The notes: generated from the letters alone by a model not told the origin. Positions 52,739-62,734 are shown, counted from the stretch's first letter. The stretch is DNA of 64,000 bases from Calditrichia bacterium (GCA_028284905.1 JANQQU010000029.1:1-64000), one strand, 5' to 3'. A program made the numbers and translations.

Positions 52739-53605
52739 TTACGGAGAATTATAAAACTTGCGGTACTCTTTCGGTGTCTTCTTCATAATTCTTTTAAAAT
52801 TACGATTAAACCCCGATAAATTTCGAAACCCGCAGAGGTAAGATATCTCCGAAATGTATTTATCGCTATTCAAGAGGAGCTTGCACGCTTCCGCAATACG
52901 GGTTTCGATCAGCAGTTCTGTAAATGTTTTCTGCGTGATCTTGTTGATAAACTTACATAAAGAGCTGGGCGTCATATGAACAATATTACTCAATGCGACC
53001 ACAGAGACCTCGTTATCGCTGTAGTTCTCGTGAATGTAGGAATAGATTTTCTCCATCCGGTTCGATGCTTTTAAACTATTCTTAATAGAATAATCCTGAA
53101 ATGTTAATAGTTCGATATCTTCGGTTTTCGAGAGAATATCGAGAATTTTGAATAAAGTTAATAATTTTTCGAACCCCTTTAATTCATATAGACTTTCGAT
53201 GAACGGTTTCACAGCGCTGGTTATTTCCGCGGAAAACTGAATGCCATGCTGACTGTTTTTCAAGAGCTTGTTAATTGGCGACAGTTCCACATTATTCCAG
53301 AAGACATCACCAAAGGTTTCTTTTTTGAACTGGATGACATGTTGTTCCACATGGTGATCGGTAATCCAGCAATGCGGCACATTCTCCCCTAGCATTACCA
53401 GCTCATCTGCCCGATAATCATCGATGTTGTAACCGACAATCCGTTTCCCATAGCTGGTGGTTGTCATGGTAATTTCGTATTCCCGATGATAGTGCCACAC
53501 TCCCTTTTGACTGAGGTCAGGTCTTTTTTCCCTGATGACATTCCTGAGATAAAAAGAATCTTCCGGACTCTGATCAATTTTTTCAACACTGGGTTTAGAC
53601 GACAT
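52739..53605 (-). CDS. AraC family transcriptional regulator
   Basis: 288 residues. A cupin-like ligand-binding half ('WHYHREYEITMTTTSYGKRIVGYNIDDYRADELVMLGENVPHCW', residues 42-86) is followed by two AraC HTH motifs in the last 100 residues ('VSVVALSNIVHMTPSSLCKFINKITQKTFTELLIETRIAEACKLL' and 'ISEISYLCGFRNLSGFNRNFKRIMKKTPKEYRKFY'). It is divergent from the TonB receptor gene (53795) across about 190 bases and likely controls the sugar locus in response to its substrate. Confidence 0.92.
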   Translation of the reverse strand: MSSKPSVEKIDQSPEDSFYLRNVIREKRPDLSQKGVWHYHREYEITMTTTSYGKRIVGYNIDDYRADELVMLGENVPHCWITDHHVEQHVIQFKKETFGDVFWNNVELSPINKLLKNSQHGIQFSAEITSAVKPFIESLYELKGFEKLLTLFKILDILSKTEDIELLTFQDYSIKNSLKASNRMEKIYSYIHENYSDNEVSVVALSNIVHMTPSSLCKFINKITQKTFTELLIETRIAEACKLLLNSDKYISEISYLCGFRNLSGFNRNFKRIMKKTPKEYRKFYNSP

Positions 53606-53794
53606 AACAAGACTCGCTGACAGTTGTCATATTTTTTCTTTGTAGTATACCAATTCACCAACAAAAAGACAAATGAGTATCATTATTGAACAATTGGCGT
53701 CTTTTTTCTCCGCAGAAAATAACCTTACATTAAAATCGTAATTCTAATTTTTTGTTCTACATCACATTTTATTTAACAACGTGTGAGGTGTGTT

Positions 53795-56398
53795 ATGAAT
53801 TTTTCTGCTACTATTAGGAAGGGAATCTTTTTCTTCTTAACCGTTTTCACATTCTCGTTAGTTGCCCAGGGAAATTTTTCCGGTACAGTGACTGATGAAG
53901 AAACTGGTGAGCCGCTGAGAGGCGCTCAAGTGTATGATCCGGTCTCCCTGGTCGGCGATGTTACTGATGCCAATGGTAACTATATAATGGATCTGCCTGC
54001 CGGCGATTATAATATCACCGTTTCCTTTGTTGGTTATAAAACCGAGAATGTTGCAGTAACCGTAGAAGAAGGCAAAGCGGTTACGCAAAACTTCCAATTG
54101 GCACTGGACGTGTTCCAACTGGAAAGCGCGGTCATCACCGCAACATTTACAGACAGAACTGTCTTCAACTCTCCGCTCTCTTTAACCAGCCTGAATACCC
54201 GTGAAATTGAAACGCTCAGCTCCAATAGCCAGGCAGACATCCTGAGAGTGGTGCCCGGTATCCACGCCGAAGGTGGCGGTGGTGAGGTTGCCAGTAACGT
54301 ATTTGTTCGCGGTATGCCTTCCGGTGGACAGTATCAGTTTACGCCGCTGCAGGTAGACGGCTTGCCGGTATTGAGTGCGTTTGGTTTGAACTCTTCCGCG
54401 CATGACGTTTATTTTCGCAATGATATCGGTATTCGTAATCTCGAATTTGTAAGAGGTGGTGTTTCGACCCTGTTCGGTACCGGCTCTGTTGCAGGTATCA
54501 TCAACTACACCAGCGTTTCCGGTAATGTTTTCTCCCCGAACAAGGTCAAGTATGAGTGGGGCCAGGACGGTCGCGCGAAAACCGATTTCCTCACCTCCGG
54601 TTCGTTGAGCGACAGAACTTTTTATGCCTTCTCCGGCTTCTATCGTCATGACGAAGGTCCGCTGGAAACCGGTTTAAATACTGTTGGTGCCCAGATTCGC
54701 GCGAACATCAAAACCATTTTCGAAGATGGCAAAGGTGTTTTCACTGTATCTGGTCAGTTCATTGATGACAAAGTTCAATTCTATCTGCCTTATCCTTTAC
54801 AGAATGATAATGGCACTTACAAAAGACCCGATGGCAACGACGGCGAAACCGTTTTCACAACCTTGACCGGCCAGGCCACCGATTTCTCTTTCGATACCCC
54901 GAATGGCACTCACAACTCCCCGATTGGTGACGGCGTTGCCACAACCGGTGGATACCTGATGGCCGATCTCAATATGGAATTCGAGAACGATTGGGAATTA
55001 ACTGCAAAAGCCCGCTATGCCAACTATGCCCATCAGTTCAATCTCTTCCTCGATGGCGACGGCGATCATAACGTGCCGGAAACGCAGGCCGGTTACCTGG
55101 CGGACAGAGGATTGGTCAGCGGTACATTTTCCTACGCCTCCACCGGCCAGACCTTAGCTGGCAGCGATCTCCTTTTCGAAAACCGTGTTTTAGACCGAGA
55201 CAGACCGTTGGAAGATATCGTCAGCGATGCTTATCTCTCCAAGAAGATTGTTTCCGGTGGAACTACGCATAACCTCACTATCGGAACGTTTAATTCGTTT
55301 TCGAAAGCCGGCGATAATAACTGGATTTACAACTATCTCGGCGATTTCCGCAATGCCCCGGAAATGGTTACTTTAACTGCTGTTGATACAAATGGCGCCA
55401 CTGTTGAGTATACTTCCGGTGGATATGTGAATGGTTCCGGAAGACAAACTTCCAACAGACATCATGCATTAAGAAAGAGCGCTGTATATGCTGCTAACGA
55501 AATGGTATTCGAGAATTTTACCCTTGACCTTGGTGTTCGTTACGAAAACGCTAAAGGATACATCACCCGGGAAACCGGTGTTGGTTCGAATACTTTCCAG
55601 AAAGGCACTGTAGAAACATCCGGTTTTGCAGTAGCGGCAGCTGGTATGTATAAGTTGAACAGCAGCACCAATGTTTACGTGAACGGTTCCCGCGGATATT
55701 TCTTCCCGGAAATTCGTTCGGTTAGATTCTCCAGCCCCGGCGTTACCCAGTCTTATGAGCCGGAAATTATCCTGCAAGGTGAACTTGGCGCCAAATTCGG
55801 TGGTCAGTCTTTCGCCGGTAATCTGGCAGCATATTTTGTCAGTCTGAGCGACAGAAGATCTGTAGACTTTGAGAATGACGGCCAGGGTGGCGTTACGGAA
55901 ATCGTTCGTGTGCAGGATACCCGCACGATTGGTCTGGAAGCCAGCGGTAGTTATTATTTCAACCGCGACGTAAACGCTTTCGCGAACGTTACTTACCAGA
56001 AGCATGAGTTCTCCAAAGTAGAAAGCAATCCGGATCTGGAAGGTAACTGGTTACGCCGTCAGCCGCAGATTATGGCGATGGTCGGATTGTCATACGACAA
56101 CAATACTATCGATGTTGGTGTTTCTACCAACTATATTGGTAAGAAATATGCCAACGATGCCAACACGGTTGAACTGGAAGCTTACAATATCATGCGTGCC
56201 CATGCCGGTTATACCATTCCGTTAGGCGCAAATAGAGCCTGGCGTTTGGGATTGTCCCTGTTTAACTTGCTCGATGCCGAAGGTATTACCGAAGGTTCCC
56301 CGCGTCAGGGCGATACCCAGATCGGTGGCGGCGACTTCTTCGTCGGTCGTCCGATTTTACCGCGCAGAGCATTTGTTACTGCTACTTTCGAATTCTAA
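53795..56398 (+). CDS. TonB-dependent receptor of the sugar locus
   Basis: 867 residues from the ATG at 53795; an in-frame GTG at 53783 is less likely. Signal peptide to about residue 25 (VAQG), carboxypeptidase-regulatory-like domain 'FSGTVTDEETGEPLRGAQVYDP' (about 26-110), plug with 'ADILRVVPGIHAEGGGGEVASNVFVRGMP' and 'FVRGGVSTLFGTGSVAGIINY', then a barrel ending with 'FVTATFEF'. It is larger than the ZnuD-like pair and lacks a SusD partner. It probably imports the glycoside that the downstream enzymes break down. Confidence 0.9.
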   Translation: MNFSATIRKGIFFFLTVFTFSLVAQGNFSGTVTDEETGEPLRGAQVYDPVSLVGDVTDANGNYIMDLPAGDYNITVSFVGYKTENVAVTVEEGKAVTQNFQLALDVFQLESAVITATFTDRTVFNSPLSLTSLNTREIETLSSNSQADILRVVPGIHAEGGGGEVASNVFVRGMPSGGQYQFTPLQVDGLPVLSAFGLNSSAHDVYFRNDIGIRNLEFVRGGVSTLFGTGSVAGIINYTSVSGNVFSPNKVKYEWGQDGRAKTDFLTSGSLSDRTFYAFSGFYRHDEGPLETGLNTVGAQIRANIKTIFEDGKGVFTVSGQFIDDKVQFYLPYPLQNDNGTYKRPDGNDGETVFTTLTGQATDFSFDTPNGTHNSPIGDGVATTGGYLMADLNMEFENDWELTAKARYANYAHQFNLFLDGDGDHNVPETQAGYLADRGLVSGTFSYASTGQTLAGSDLLFENRVLDRDRPLEDIVSDAYLSKKIVSGGTTHNLTIGTFNSFSKAGDNNWIYNYLGDFRNAPEMVTLTAVDTNGATVEYTSGGYVNGSGRQTSNRHHALRKSAVYAANEMVFENFTLDLGVRYENAKGYITRETGVGSNTFQKGTVETSGFAVAAAGMYKLNSSTNVYVNGSRGYFFPEIRSVRFSSPGVTQSYEPEIILQGELGAKFGGQSFAGNLAAYFVSLSDRRSVDFENDGQGGVTEIVRVQDTRTIGLEASGSYYFNRDVNAFANVTYQKHEFSKVESNPDLEGNWLRRQPQIMAMVGLSYDNNTIDVGVSTNYIGKKYANDANTVELEAYNIMRAHAGYTIPLGANRAWRLGLSLFNLLDAEGITEGSPRQGDTQIGGGDFFVGRPILPRRAFVTATFEF

Positions 56399-56418
56399 AA
56401 ATTCTTTTATCTACCCCT

Positions 56419-56450
56419 GCTGCCCGGGTAATTACCCGGACCCGGGCAGC
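56419..56450 (+). terminator. Strong hairpin after the receptor gene
   Basis: GCTGCCCGGGT at 56419-56429 pairs exactly with ACCCGGGCAGC at 56440-56450, then TTTCT. It sits 20 bases after the receptor stop and 22 before the next start, within an apparent operon. It may act as a partial terminator or mRNA 3' end protecting the receptor message. Confidence 0.7.
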
Positions 56451-56472
56451 TTTCTAAACAGCAGGTTATATC

Positions 56473-57768
56473 GTGGATTTATTTCAGAAATGTCAGACTG
56501 TCTTAGAAAATAATCGGAGAGGCAATTTTACTATTCCCTCTCCGTTTTTGTATCCCTTTCAATGGAATTGGGACTCCGGTTTAATCGCGATCGGTTTATT
56601 GCATTTCGAGCCGGAAAATGCCCTGGTTGAGCTGGAAACGCTCTTTAGCGGTCAGTGGGAAAATGGTTTTCTGCCCCATATTATTTTTCACAATGCAGAA
56701 AAGTATACCACTTATTTTCCTTCCGCCGATTACTGGCATTCGAATGTATCGGATTTCGCCCCGAAACGCCTGAAAACTTCCGGGATTACCCAACCGGCAG
56801 TCCATGGATTTGTGTTGGAGTATATTCTTGAACACGACTTCGGGAAGGAACGCATTGCCCGCTTGTATGACCAGATCGTTCATTACCATCAATATCTTTA
56901 CGAATATCGGCAGCACAAAAATACCGGCCTGGTAGCTATCTGGCATAATTGGGAATCCGGTATGGATAATTCTCCCTGGTGGGATCGCGCCTTGAAAAGT
57001 ATCAGTCCGGATCTTTTAACGGATATTAACCTTCGCCGCAAAGATGTTCATGAAGTGGATGACAGTGCACATACCCGCCCGACAGACGATGATTACAAAC
57101 GTTATATCTATCTTGTCAACCAATTACGGGCGTGTAATTACGAGCGGGTGCCGGCGGATTTTCCATTTCAAATATTAGACCCGGTCTTCAATGCCATTCT
57201 GGTGCAGTCAAACAAAAGCTTGTGCCGTATCGGCGAAAAAATCGGTAAAGATACTTCGCAGATAGAATCCTGGATCAAGCGGGCAACGGATCACTTTTCG
57301 GAAATTCATTGGGATGAGAACGATGCCTTGTTCTATCCTTACGATATTCTCGAAAATCGTCAAATTAAAATCCATTGCGCCGGAAGTTATATTCCTATCT
57401 TCGCCGAAATTCCTGATAATGCTCAGATGGAGAAACTGTTAAGCCATTTACATTCCTTTGAAGATCTGCACCTGGTGCCATCCTGCTTACCGGGAGAGGC
57501 CGGATTCGAGCCGAAAAATTATTGGCGCGGGCCGATTTGGGTGCATATGAACTGGATGATCTGGAATGGGTTGTTAAAATATGAGCAGTATGATTTAGCG
57601 GAAGAAATCAGATTGGGCACCATCAGTCTGGTAGAACAATTCGGCTCCCGGGAATATTTCGAGCCTTTCAAAAATACCACAACGACGACTGGCTATGGTG
57701 GAAAAAGTTTTTCCTGGAGCTCAGCGCTTGTTATCGACATGCTGCAGAGAAATTCCTCCGCTAAATAG
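56473..57768 (+). CDS. GH63-like glycosidase (glucosyl/mannosylglycerate hydrolase type)
   Basis: 431 residues, GTG start after AGGT. The motif 'PFQWNWDSGLIAIGLLHF' near 30, 'HNWESGMDNSPWWDRAL' with D165, 'NYWRGPIWVHMNWMIWNGL' and 'EYFEPF' (E397) with 'GGKSFSWSSALVIDML' at the end match the (alpha/alpha)6 bacterial GH63 group that contains mannosylglycerate and glucosylglycerate hydrolases. D165 and E397 are the likely acid/base pair. There is no signal peptide, so it acts on sugar brought into the cell. Its neighbours are a symporter and a GH13_18-like phosphorylase. Confidence 0.85.
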   Translation: MDLFQKCQTVLENNRRGNFTIPSPFLYPFQWNWDSGLIAIGLLHFEPENALVELETLFSGQWENGFLPHIIFHNAEKYTTYFPSADYWHSNVSDFAPKRLKTSGITQPAVHGFVLEYILEHDFGKERIARLYDQIVHYHQYLYEYRQHKNTGLVAIWHNWESGMDNSPWWDRALKSISPDLLTDINLRRKDVHEVDDSAHTRPTDDDYKRYIYLVNQLRACNYERVPADFPFQILDPVFNAILVQSNKSLCRIGEKIGKDTSQIESWIKRATDHFSEIHWDENDALFYPYDILENRQIKIHCAGSYIPIFAEIPDNAQMEKLLSHLHSFEDLHLVPSCLPGEAGFEPKNYWRGPIWVHMNWMIWNGLLKYEQYDLAEEIRLGTISLVEQFGSREYFEPFKNTTTTTGYGGKSFSWSSALVIDMLQRNSSAK

Positions 57769-57816
57769 CTTGCACGCTTGCATTGGGATATCTTCTAACT
57801 TGTAAAAGGAACCCAT

Positions 57817-59394
57817 ATGAACGTCATCGATTGGACTATTATCATTCTTTACATGGCCGGTATGATTGGCCTCAGCGTTTATCTCGGCCGTCGGCAATCC
57901 ACGCAGGACGACTACTATGTCGGTGGCAGAAGAATATCCTGGTGGGCCGTTGGGGTTTCCACCATGGCCACGCAAACCTCGGCGATTAGTTTTATTTCCA
58001 TTCCGGCTTTTGTTGCCCTGAAAACCAATGGCGGATTTACCTGGCTGCAGTACGAGCTCGCCGTCCCCCTGGCCATGATCCTGGTAATGGCTTTTCTGAT
58101 TCCTTTCTTCCGCGAGTTGAAACTGGTGAGCGTTTATGAATACCTGGAGCTGCGTTTCAGTCCGGCAGTGCGCTCCCTGGCCAGTGCGGTTTTTCTCATT
58201 AGCCGGGGATTGGCCACCGGCGTGGGGGTTTATGCCAGTGGCATCGTTTTGTCCGTTTGCCTGGGGATACCGCTCTGGGCAACCATCCTGATTATCGGCG
58301 TGGTAACAATTATCTACGATACTATCGGGGGCATTGAAGCGGTCATCTATTCCGACCTCATCCAGATGGTTATTCTCCTTGGCGGCATTGTCGTCTGTAT
58401 TTTCTACGCAGCGGACTCCGTTGGCGGCTTTGGCGCGATGTTCGCGGCAATCCCGACAGAAAGAACCCAGACGTTTGAGTTCTCAACTGGTTTGGGAGAC
58501 GGCGGCACGGTACCGTTCTGGGCCTTTTTAATCGGGGGATTCTTTCTCTATGCGTCTTACTACGGCACCGATCAGAGCCAGGTACAGCGCGGACTTTCCG
58601 CAAAAACCAGCGACGAGAGCAAGCTCGCCCTCATGCTCAATGGCCTCGCCCGTTTTCCGCTGACCGTTTTGTATCTTATGCTGGGTGTAGCGGTTTTCGC
58701 GGTATACCAAAGTTCCCCGGAGCTGGCCGCGGCGGTACCGGCAGAAAGGCCGGATTACCTGGTCCCGCAATATATCCTACACAACCTGCCAACCGGATTG
58801 CGAGCGCTCTTATTTGCGGCGTTGCTCGCAGCGGCAATGTCCAGTCTGGATTCCGCCCTTAATTCGCTTTCAGCATCTACCATGCGCGATTTCGTCGAGA
58901 AAAAAATTGAGGACAGCGCCAATTATCTGAAATGGAGCAAAATAACGACGGTGATCTGGGGTGTGCTCATTACCGGGTTTGCCTTTCTGGTCGGCAATAT
59001 CTCCGACACGGTTATCGAAGCGATCAATAAAATCGGTTCGGCCTTTTATGGACCGATATTGGCAGCCTTTCTGGTGGGCGTTCTTTCCCGGAAAGTGACG
59101 GCACCGGGAATTTTTACCGGTATATTTGCCGGTGTTGCCTTAAACCTGGTACTATGGCTGGGATTCCCTGGCATTCACTGGATGTGGTGGAACATGGTTG
59201 GCTGCGCTGTAACAACATTTACTGCCTTCCTGGTTAGCGCTATCGGGAACATTCCCCTGGCGGCCGAGAAGTTGCAATATTCTCTCTCAGATAAAGGAAT
59301 TATGGACAGAGAACGTCCCTGGTTTCGCTCCTATGGCATGCTGATATTATATTTTGGCATAATGCTATTGGTTATGTATTGGATACAATTCTAA
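57817..59394 (+). CDS. Sodium:solute symporter (SSS family)
   Basis: 525 residues with about 13 helices, ATG after AAAGGAA. It has 'MIGLSVYLGRRQSTQDDYYVGGRRISWWAVGVSTMATQTSAISFISIPAF' at the N-terminus, 'YASYYGTDQSQVQRGLSAKTSDESKLALMLNGLARFPLTVLYLMLG' near the middle, and 'LLAAAMSSLDSALNSLSASTMRDFVEK' (conserved SSLDS sodium-site helix). It likely imports the glycoside or its product across the inner membrane with sodium. It lies 48 bases after the GH63-like gene. Confidence 0.92.
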   Translation: MNVIDWTIIILYMAGMIGLSVYLGRRQSTQDDYYVGGRRISWWAVGVSTMATQTSAISFISIPAFVALKTNGGFTWLQYELAVPLAMILVMAFLIPFFRELKLVSVYEYLELRFSPAVRSLASAVFLISRGLATGVGVYASGIVLSVCLGIPLWATILIIGVVTIIYDTIGGIEAVIYSDLIQMVILLGGIVVCIFYAADSVGGFGAMFAAIPTERTQTFEFSTGLGDGGTVPFWAFLIGGFFLYASYYGTDQSQVQRGLSAKTSDESKLALMLNGLARFPLTVLYLMLGVAVFAVYQSSPELAAAVPAERPDYLVPQYILHNLPTGLRALLFAALLAAAMSSLDSALNSLSASTMRDFVEKKIEDSANYLKWSKITTVIWGVLITGFAFLVGNISDTVIEAINKIGSAFYGPILAAFLVGVLSRKVTAPGIFTGIFAGVALNLVLWLGFPGIHWMWWNMVGCAVTTFTAFLVSAIGNIPLAAEKLQYSLSDKGIMDRERPWFRSYGMLILYFGIMLLVMYWIQF

Positions 59395-59455
59395 TCTCCC
59401 GGCCGGGTATCCTGTTTGGGAAGAAGCGGTAGTGTTTAACATACAATGCTAAAAG

Positions 59456-59676
59456 TTGTCATGGCTGTCATCGCTCCGAATAAATCCCTTTGGGCTAGGG
59501 TTTATACATAAGTTTACATGTTAAAAAAACATCTTAAAAAATTAATTTTTAGCCGCGGATAAACACAGATTTGTACAGATAAAAGCAGAACGATGAAAAA
59601 TCAGTGAAAATCCGTGTATATCAGTGGCTAATGTCCAAATTCTGTTTTCATTTTAAGAAAGATGAAGTCATGAAAA
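59456..59676. repeat. Dispersed 220-bp repeat, copy 2
   Basis: Matches 4795-5014 in the same orientation across nearly all its length, with the same TTTTTAGCCGCGGATAAACA and GTGGCTAAT blocks and the flanks CTTTGGGCTA and GAAGTCATGAAAA/AAAGCCATATAAA. It separates the symporter gene from the GH13 gene. The remaining bases to 59903 hold no further feature. Confidence 0.8.
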
Positions 59677-59903
59677 CGCACTTGTAAAGAGATATATAAA
59701 CCGTAGACTTTTGGGGAGAGGAGGGCCTCAAAGGAACTCCTTCGGGGCAATGACAGGATTGGGCATCATTACTTCTTTAACACTCCCGAAGAAGCAAACA
59801 TGTGCCCGGCCATAGTATCACAAACCTGGTAAATCCAGGCATCTTCTGCTACTTTTTTCATCTGAAAGATATCCATCTTCGAGCGGATATCAGGGGCTTC
59901 AGT

Positions 59904-61598
59904 GTGGACATGAGTTATACAATGGAAAAGATTCTATCGCTTCTCGCAAAAATATATCCGCCAAACGAAGTTGAATTTCTTGCGACAGCAATTAAGCAGC
60001 TGATGCTGAAATATCAGAAATTCGCATCAAACGCCAGCACATACGCGCTATCCGAAAAAGATTTGGCTTTAATCAGTTATGGCGATTCTTTTTTCGCAGC
60101 AGGAGAGAAAAACCTCCGGACGCTCCACAAAACCTTGTTGGCAAATCTAAAGGATGAAGTTTCCATCCTGCACATATTGCCATTTTTCCCCTACTCCTCT
60201 GATGATGGTTTTTCTATCATCGACTATTACGCAGTGGATCCGAAATTGGGAGAATGGCAGGACGTAACAGCGATTTCCGCAGATTTCAAACTGATGTTCG
60301 ATGCCGTCATCAATCATAGCTCCCGGCAATGTGAGTGGTTTAGCGGCTTCCTGAGAGAAGATACGGCGTTTCAGGGATATTACATCGAGATGGATGATCT
60401 CTCAGCCTATCCAAACGTGGTCCGTCCGCGTACCTCCCCGCTCTCCCATACCTATACATCAGGAGATTATCGCAAAGAAGTCTGGACCACTTTTAGTGAA
60501 GATCAGGTCGATTTAAACTTTAAAAATCCCCGGGTTTTCCTGCAAATTCTCGATGTATTGTTATTTTACATTACCAAAGGCGCCTCGGTTATTCGGCTGG
60601 ATGCCGTTGGGTTTCTCTGGAAAGAGAAAAACAGCACTTGTATCCATCTGCCGCAAACGCATCTGATCATCAGAGCATTTCGCAAGATAATCGAAGCGCT
60701 CTTCCCGGGCACACTTTTGATTACAGAAACGAATGTGCCGCATCAGGAAAATATATCTTATTTTGGCGACGGGAATGAGGCCCATATGGTCTATAACTTT
60801 ACCCTGCCACCATTGCTCGCCTACAGCTTATTAAGCGGCAAAACCGAGAAATTGCTGAACTGGGCAAATACCCTGGAATTACCCTGCCCAAATGTTTGTT
60901 TTTTTAACTTTCTGGCCAGCCATGACGGCATCGGTTTACGGCCGGTTGAAAGTATTTTAGACCGAGCGGAAATTGGGCAACTCCTCGCCGCCGCCGTTGC
61001 CAATGGCGGGGCAGTTTCCTATAAAGCTAATCCCGATGGCAGCGACTCCCCATATGAAATCAACAGTAATTATTTTAGCTTGCTGAAAGGCGAGGCAGCA
61101 GATGAGATGCTTGGCATCAAGCGAATGCTGCTGGCACATGCTATTCTATTGACCATGCCCGGCTTACCGGCGATTTACCTGCATTCCATGTTCGGCTCCG
61201 AAAATGATTTGCCAGGTATGAAGGAAAGCGGCATTAAACGGCGCATTAACCGGGAAAAGCTGCAATATGAAAACCTGACGGATCTGCTGAGCAGGCCTGA
61301 TACCCGGCAGTCGATTATCCTAAATTCTTTAAAGGAGATGGCGCGGGCAAGGCAAACGGAAGCTGCATTTAATCCCTATAGCGCAGCCAAATTCGGAAGG
61401 CCGGCAGCTGGGGTCTTTAGCATCGAACGAATTTCTGCCGATGGCGAAAGCCGGGTTTATGGCTTATTCAACTTTCGTAATGAAAGTGTGCAGGTATCAT
61501 TTAAAGATGCTGTAAAAAAACAGGATTTACTGAGCAAAGATGTCGACCGGGAAGCTGTAGTGCTGGCGCCAATGGCATTTAAATGGTATAAAATCTAG
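59904..61598 (+). CDS. GH13_18-like sugar phosphorylase (sucrose/glucosylglycerate type)
   Basis: 564 residues from the GTG at 59904 (CAGGGGC seven bases before); ATG codons at 59910 and 59922 are alternatives and a longer frame to 59802 is unlikely. The sequence 'ILPFFPYSSDDGFSIIDYYAVDPKLGEW' is typical of GH13 subfamily 18. Nucleophile D233 ('VIRLDAVGFLW'), acid/base E275 ('LITETNVP') and D341 ('ASHDGIG') are in order. These enzymes split sucrose, glucosylglycerate or related glucosides with phosphate, giving glucose 1-phosphate. The pairing with a GH63-like hydrolase suggests glucosylglycerate; sucrose remains possible. Confidence 0.87.
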   Translation: MDMSYTMEKILSLLAKIYPPNEVEFLATAIKQLMLKYQKFASNASTYALSEKDLALISYGDSFFAAGEKNLRTLHKTLLANLKDEVSILHILPFFPYSSDDGFSIIDYYAVDPKLGEWQDVTAISADFKLMFDAVINHSSRQCEWFSGFLREDTAFQGYYIEMDDLSAYPNVVRPRTSPLSHTYTSGDYRKEVWTTFSEDQVDLNFKNPRVFLQILDVLLFYITKGASVIRLDAVGFLWKEKNSTCIHLPQTHLIIRAFRKIIEALFPGTLLITETNVPHQENISYFGDGNEAHMVYNFTLPPLLAYSLLSGKTEKLLNWANTLELPCPNVCFFNFLASHDGIGLRPVESILDRAEIGQLLAAAVANGGAVSYKANPDGSDSPYEINSNYFSLLKGEAADEMLGIKRMLLAHAILLTMPGLPAIYLHSMFGSENDLPGMKESGIKRRINREKLQYENLTDLLSRPDTRQSIILNSLKEMARARQTEAAFNPYSAAKFGRPAAGVFSIERISADGESRVYGLFNFRNESVQVSFKDAVKKQDLLSKDVDREAVVLAPMAFKWYKI

Positions 61599-61645
61599 CG
61601 CTGCTTCTTTAGATCCCGCATCATTATAAGCGCATTAAACTTATC

Positions 61646-62701
61646 CTACAAACGCACTCTGGAAATTGCCAGCGTTGCATCTCCTAAAATTGTCTCAGCG
61701 GTCAAATTGCTTATTTCACCAGTGGCAAGATCCAGAATGTAATAATCCCGCTGATAATAAGGAACAAAGTGGCTCTTGTATAAAATCCGCTGCCCATCCG
61801 GAAAGAATAGCGGCTGGGAGCAATTCTGATCTTCCCGGCTAACCAGACAGGTTAAATTCTCTCCATCGCTATCTATTTGATAGACTTGCCTTCTATTTGA
61901 CAAACTATCAGCCCGCCCAAAAACAATCGTATGACCATCGGGATGCCAGGAATACCCGGAGAGACCGTATCGGCCATTATCAAAGATGATCCTTTTGCTG
62001 CTATCTTCCAGATCCAGAATAGCAAGGGCGTTATTTCCGGCATCGCGATGGTAATATAACCACCGCCGGCCATCAATCGTTTTTAACGACTGTGTAGAAA
62101 TATCCACTAAAAACGTCTGAGATTTATCCAGTACATTTAAGAGATATAATTGTCCGATACCAGTAGTGTCATTTCTTGCTCTCTTATAGATCAGCAGATG
62201 ATTTTTGATATGAGTCCAATCGACATGTGCACAGTGTTCGTCCTCCGCTTCAGTCAGGAGAATCTCTTTGTTGCTACCGTCGGTATTTACAACATAGAGA
62301 TCCCGGCGGGAATCAGTTTTGTTGGTGTTAAAGTAAGCTATTTTTGAACCGTCGGGAGAAAAGCGCGGACGGTATTTAAAACCATCATCATTTGCCAGAA
62401 GCAGCTTTTTAACTGAATTTACATCGGTGATGTATAAATCCCAGCGGTTCGAGACCAAATCCGTTTGAACCGCATACGCCAGCTCGGCAGAAACCGGCGA
62501 CCAGGTTGGCTGACTGACAATGCCACTGGCAATCATCCGTATCCTTTTCCCCTTCGGGTTAAACAAGTAAAGGTCACCGGTAACGTCTGGCATTGCGGCA
62601 ATATTATATTCCGGCTCGCTGACGGTGGTCAGGCTCTTTTCGCATCCCCCGCTCCAGATGCTGATGAGTGCTATGGTAAATAGCGCCAATATCTTTTTCA
62701 T
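61646..62701 (-). CDS. PD40/TolB-like beta-propeller lipoprotein
   Basis: 351 residues. A signal peptide ends at C20 (SGG-C lipobox). The rest contains PD40/WD40-like repeats: 'ASGIVSQPTWSPVSAELAYAVQ', 'YRPRFSPDGSKIAYFNTN', 'SGYSWHPDGHTIVFGRAD' and 'SQPLFFPDGQRILYKSHF', about six blades in all. TolB-like propellers act in envelope integrity or ligand binding. It is probably anchored to the inner face of the outer membrane. It converges on the sugar locus and is not clearly linked to it. Confidence 0.87.
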   Translation of the reverse strand: MKKILALFTIALISIWSGGCEKSLTTVSEPEYNIAAMPDVTGDLYLFNPKGKRIRMIASGIVSQPTWSPVSAELAYAVQTDLVSNRWDLYITDVNSVKKLLLANDDGFKYRPRFSPDGSKIAYFNTNKTDSRRDLYVVNTDGSNKEILLTEAEDEHCAHVDWTHIKNHLLIYKRARNDTTGIGQLYLLNVLDKSQTFLVDISTQSLKTIDGRRWLYYHRDAGNNALAILDLEDSSKRIIFDNGRYGLSGYSWHPDGHTIVFGRADSLSNRRQVYQIDSDGENLTCLVSREDQNCSQPLFFPDGQRILYKSHFVPYYQRDYYILDLATGEISNLTAETILGDATLAISRVRL

Positions 62702-62734
62702 ATCATTCTTCCCCTTTAATTCTCGAATGCTCTA

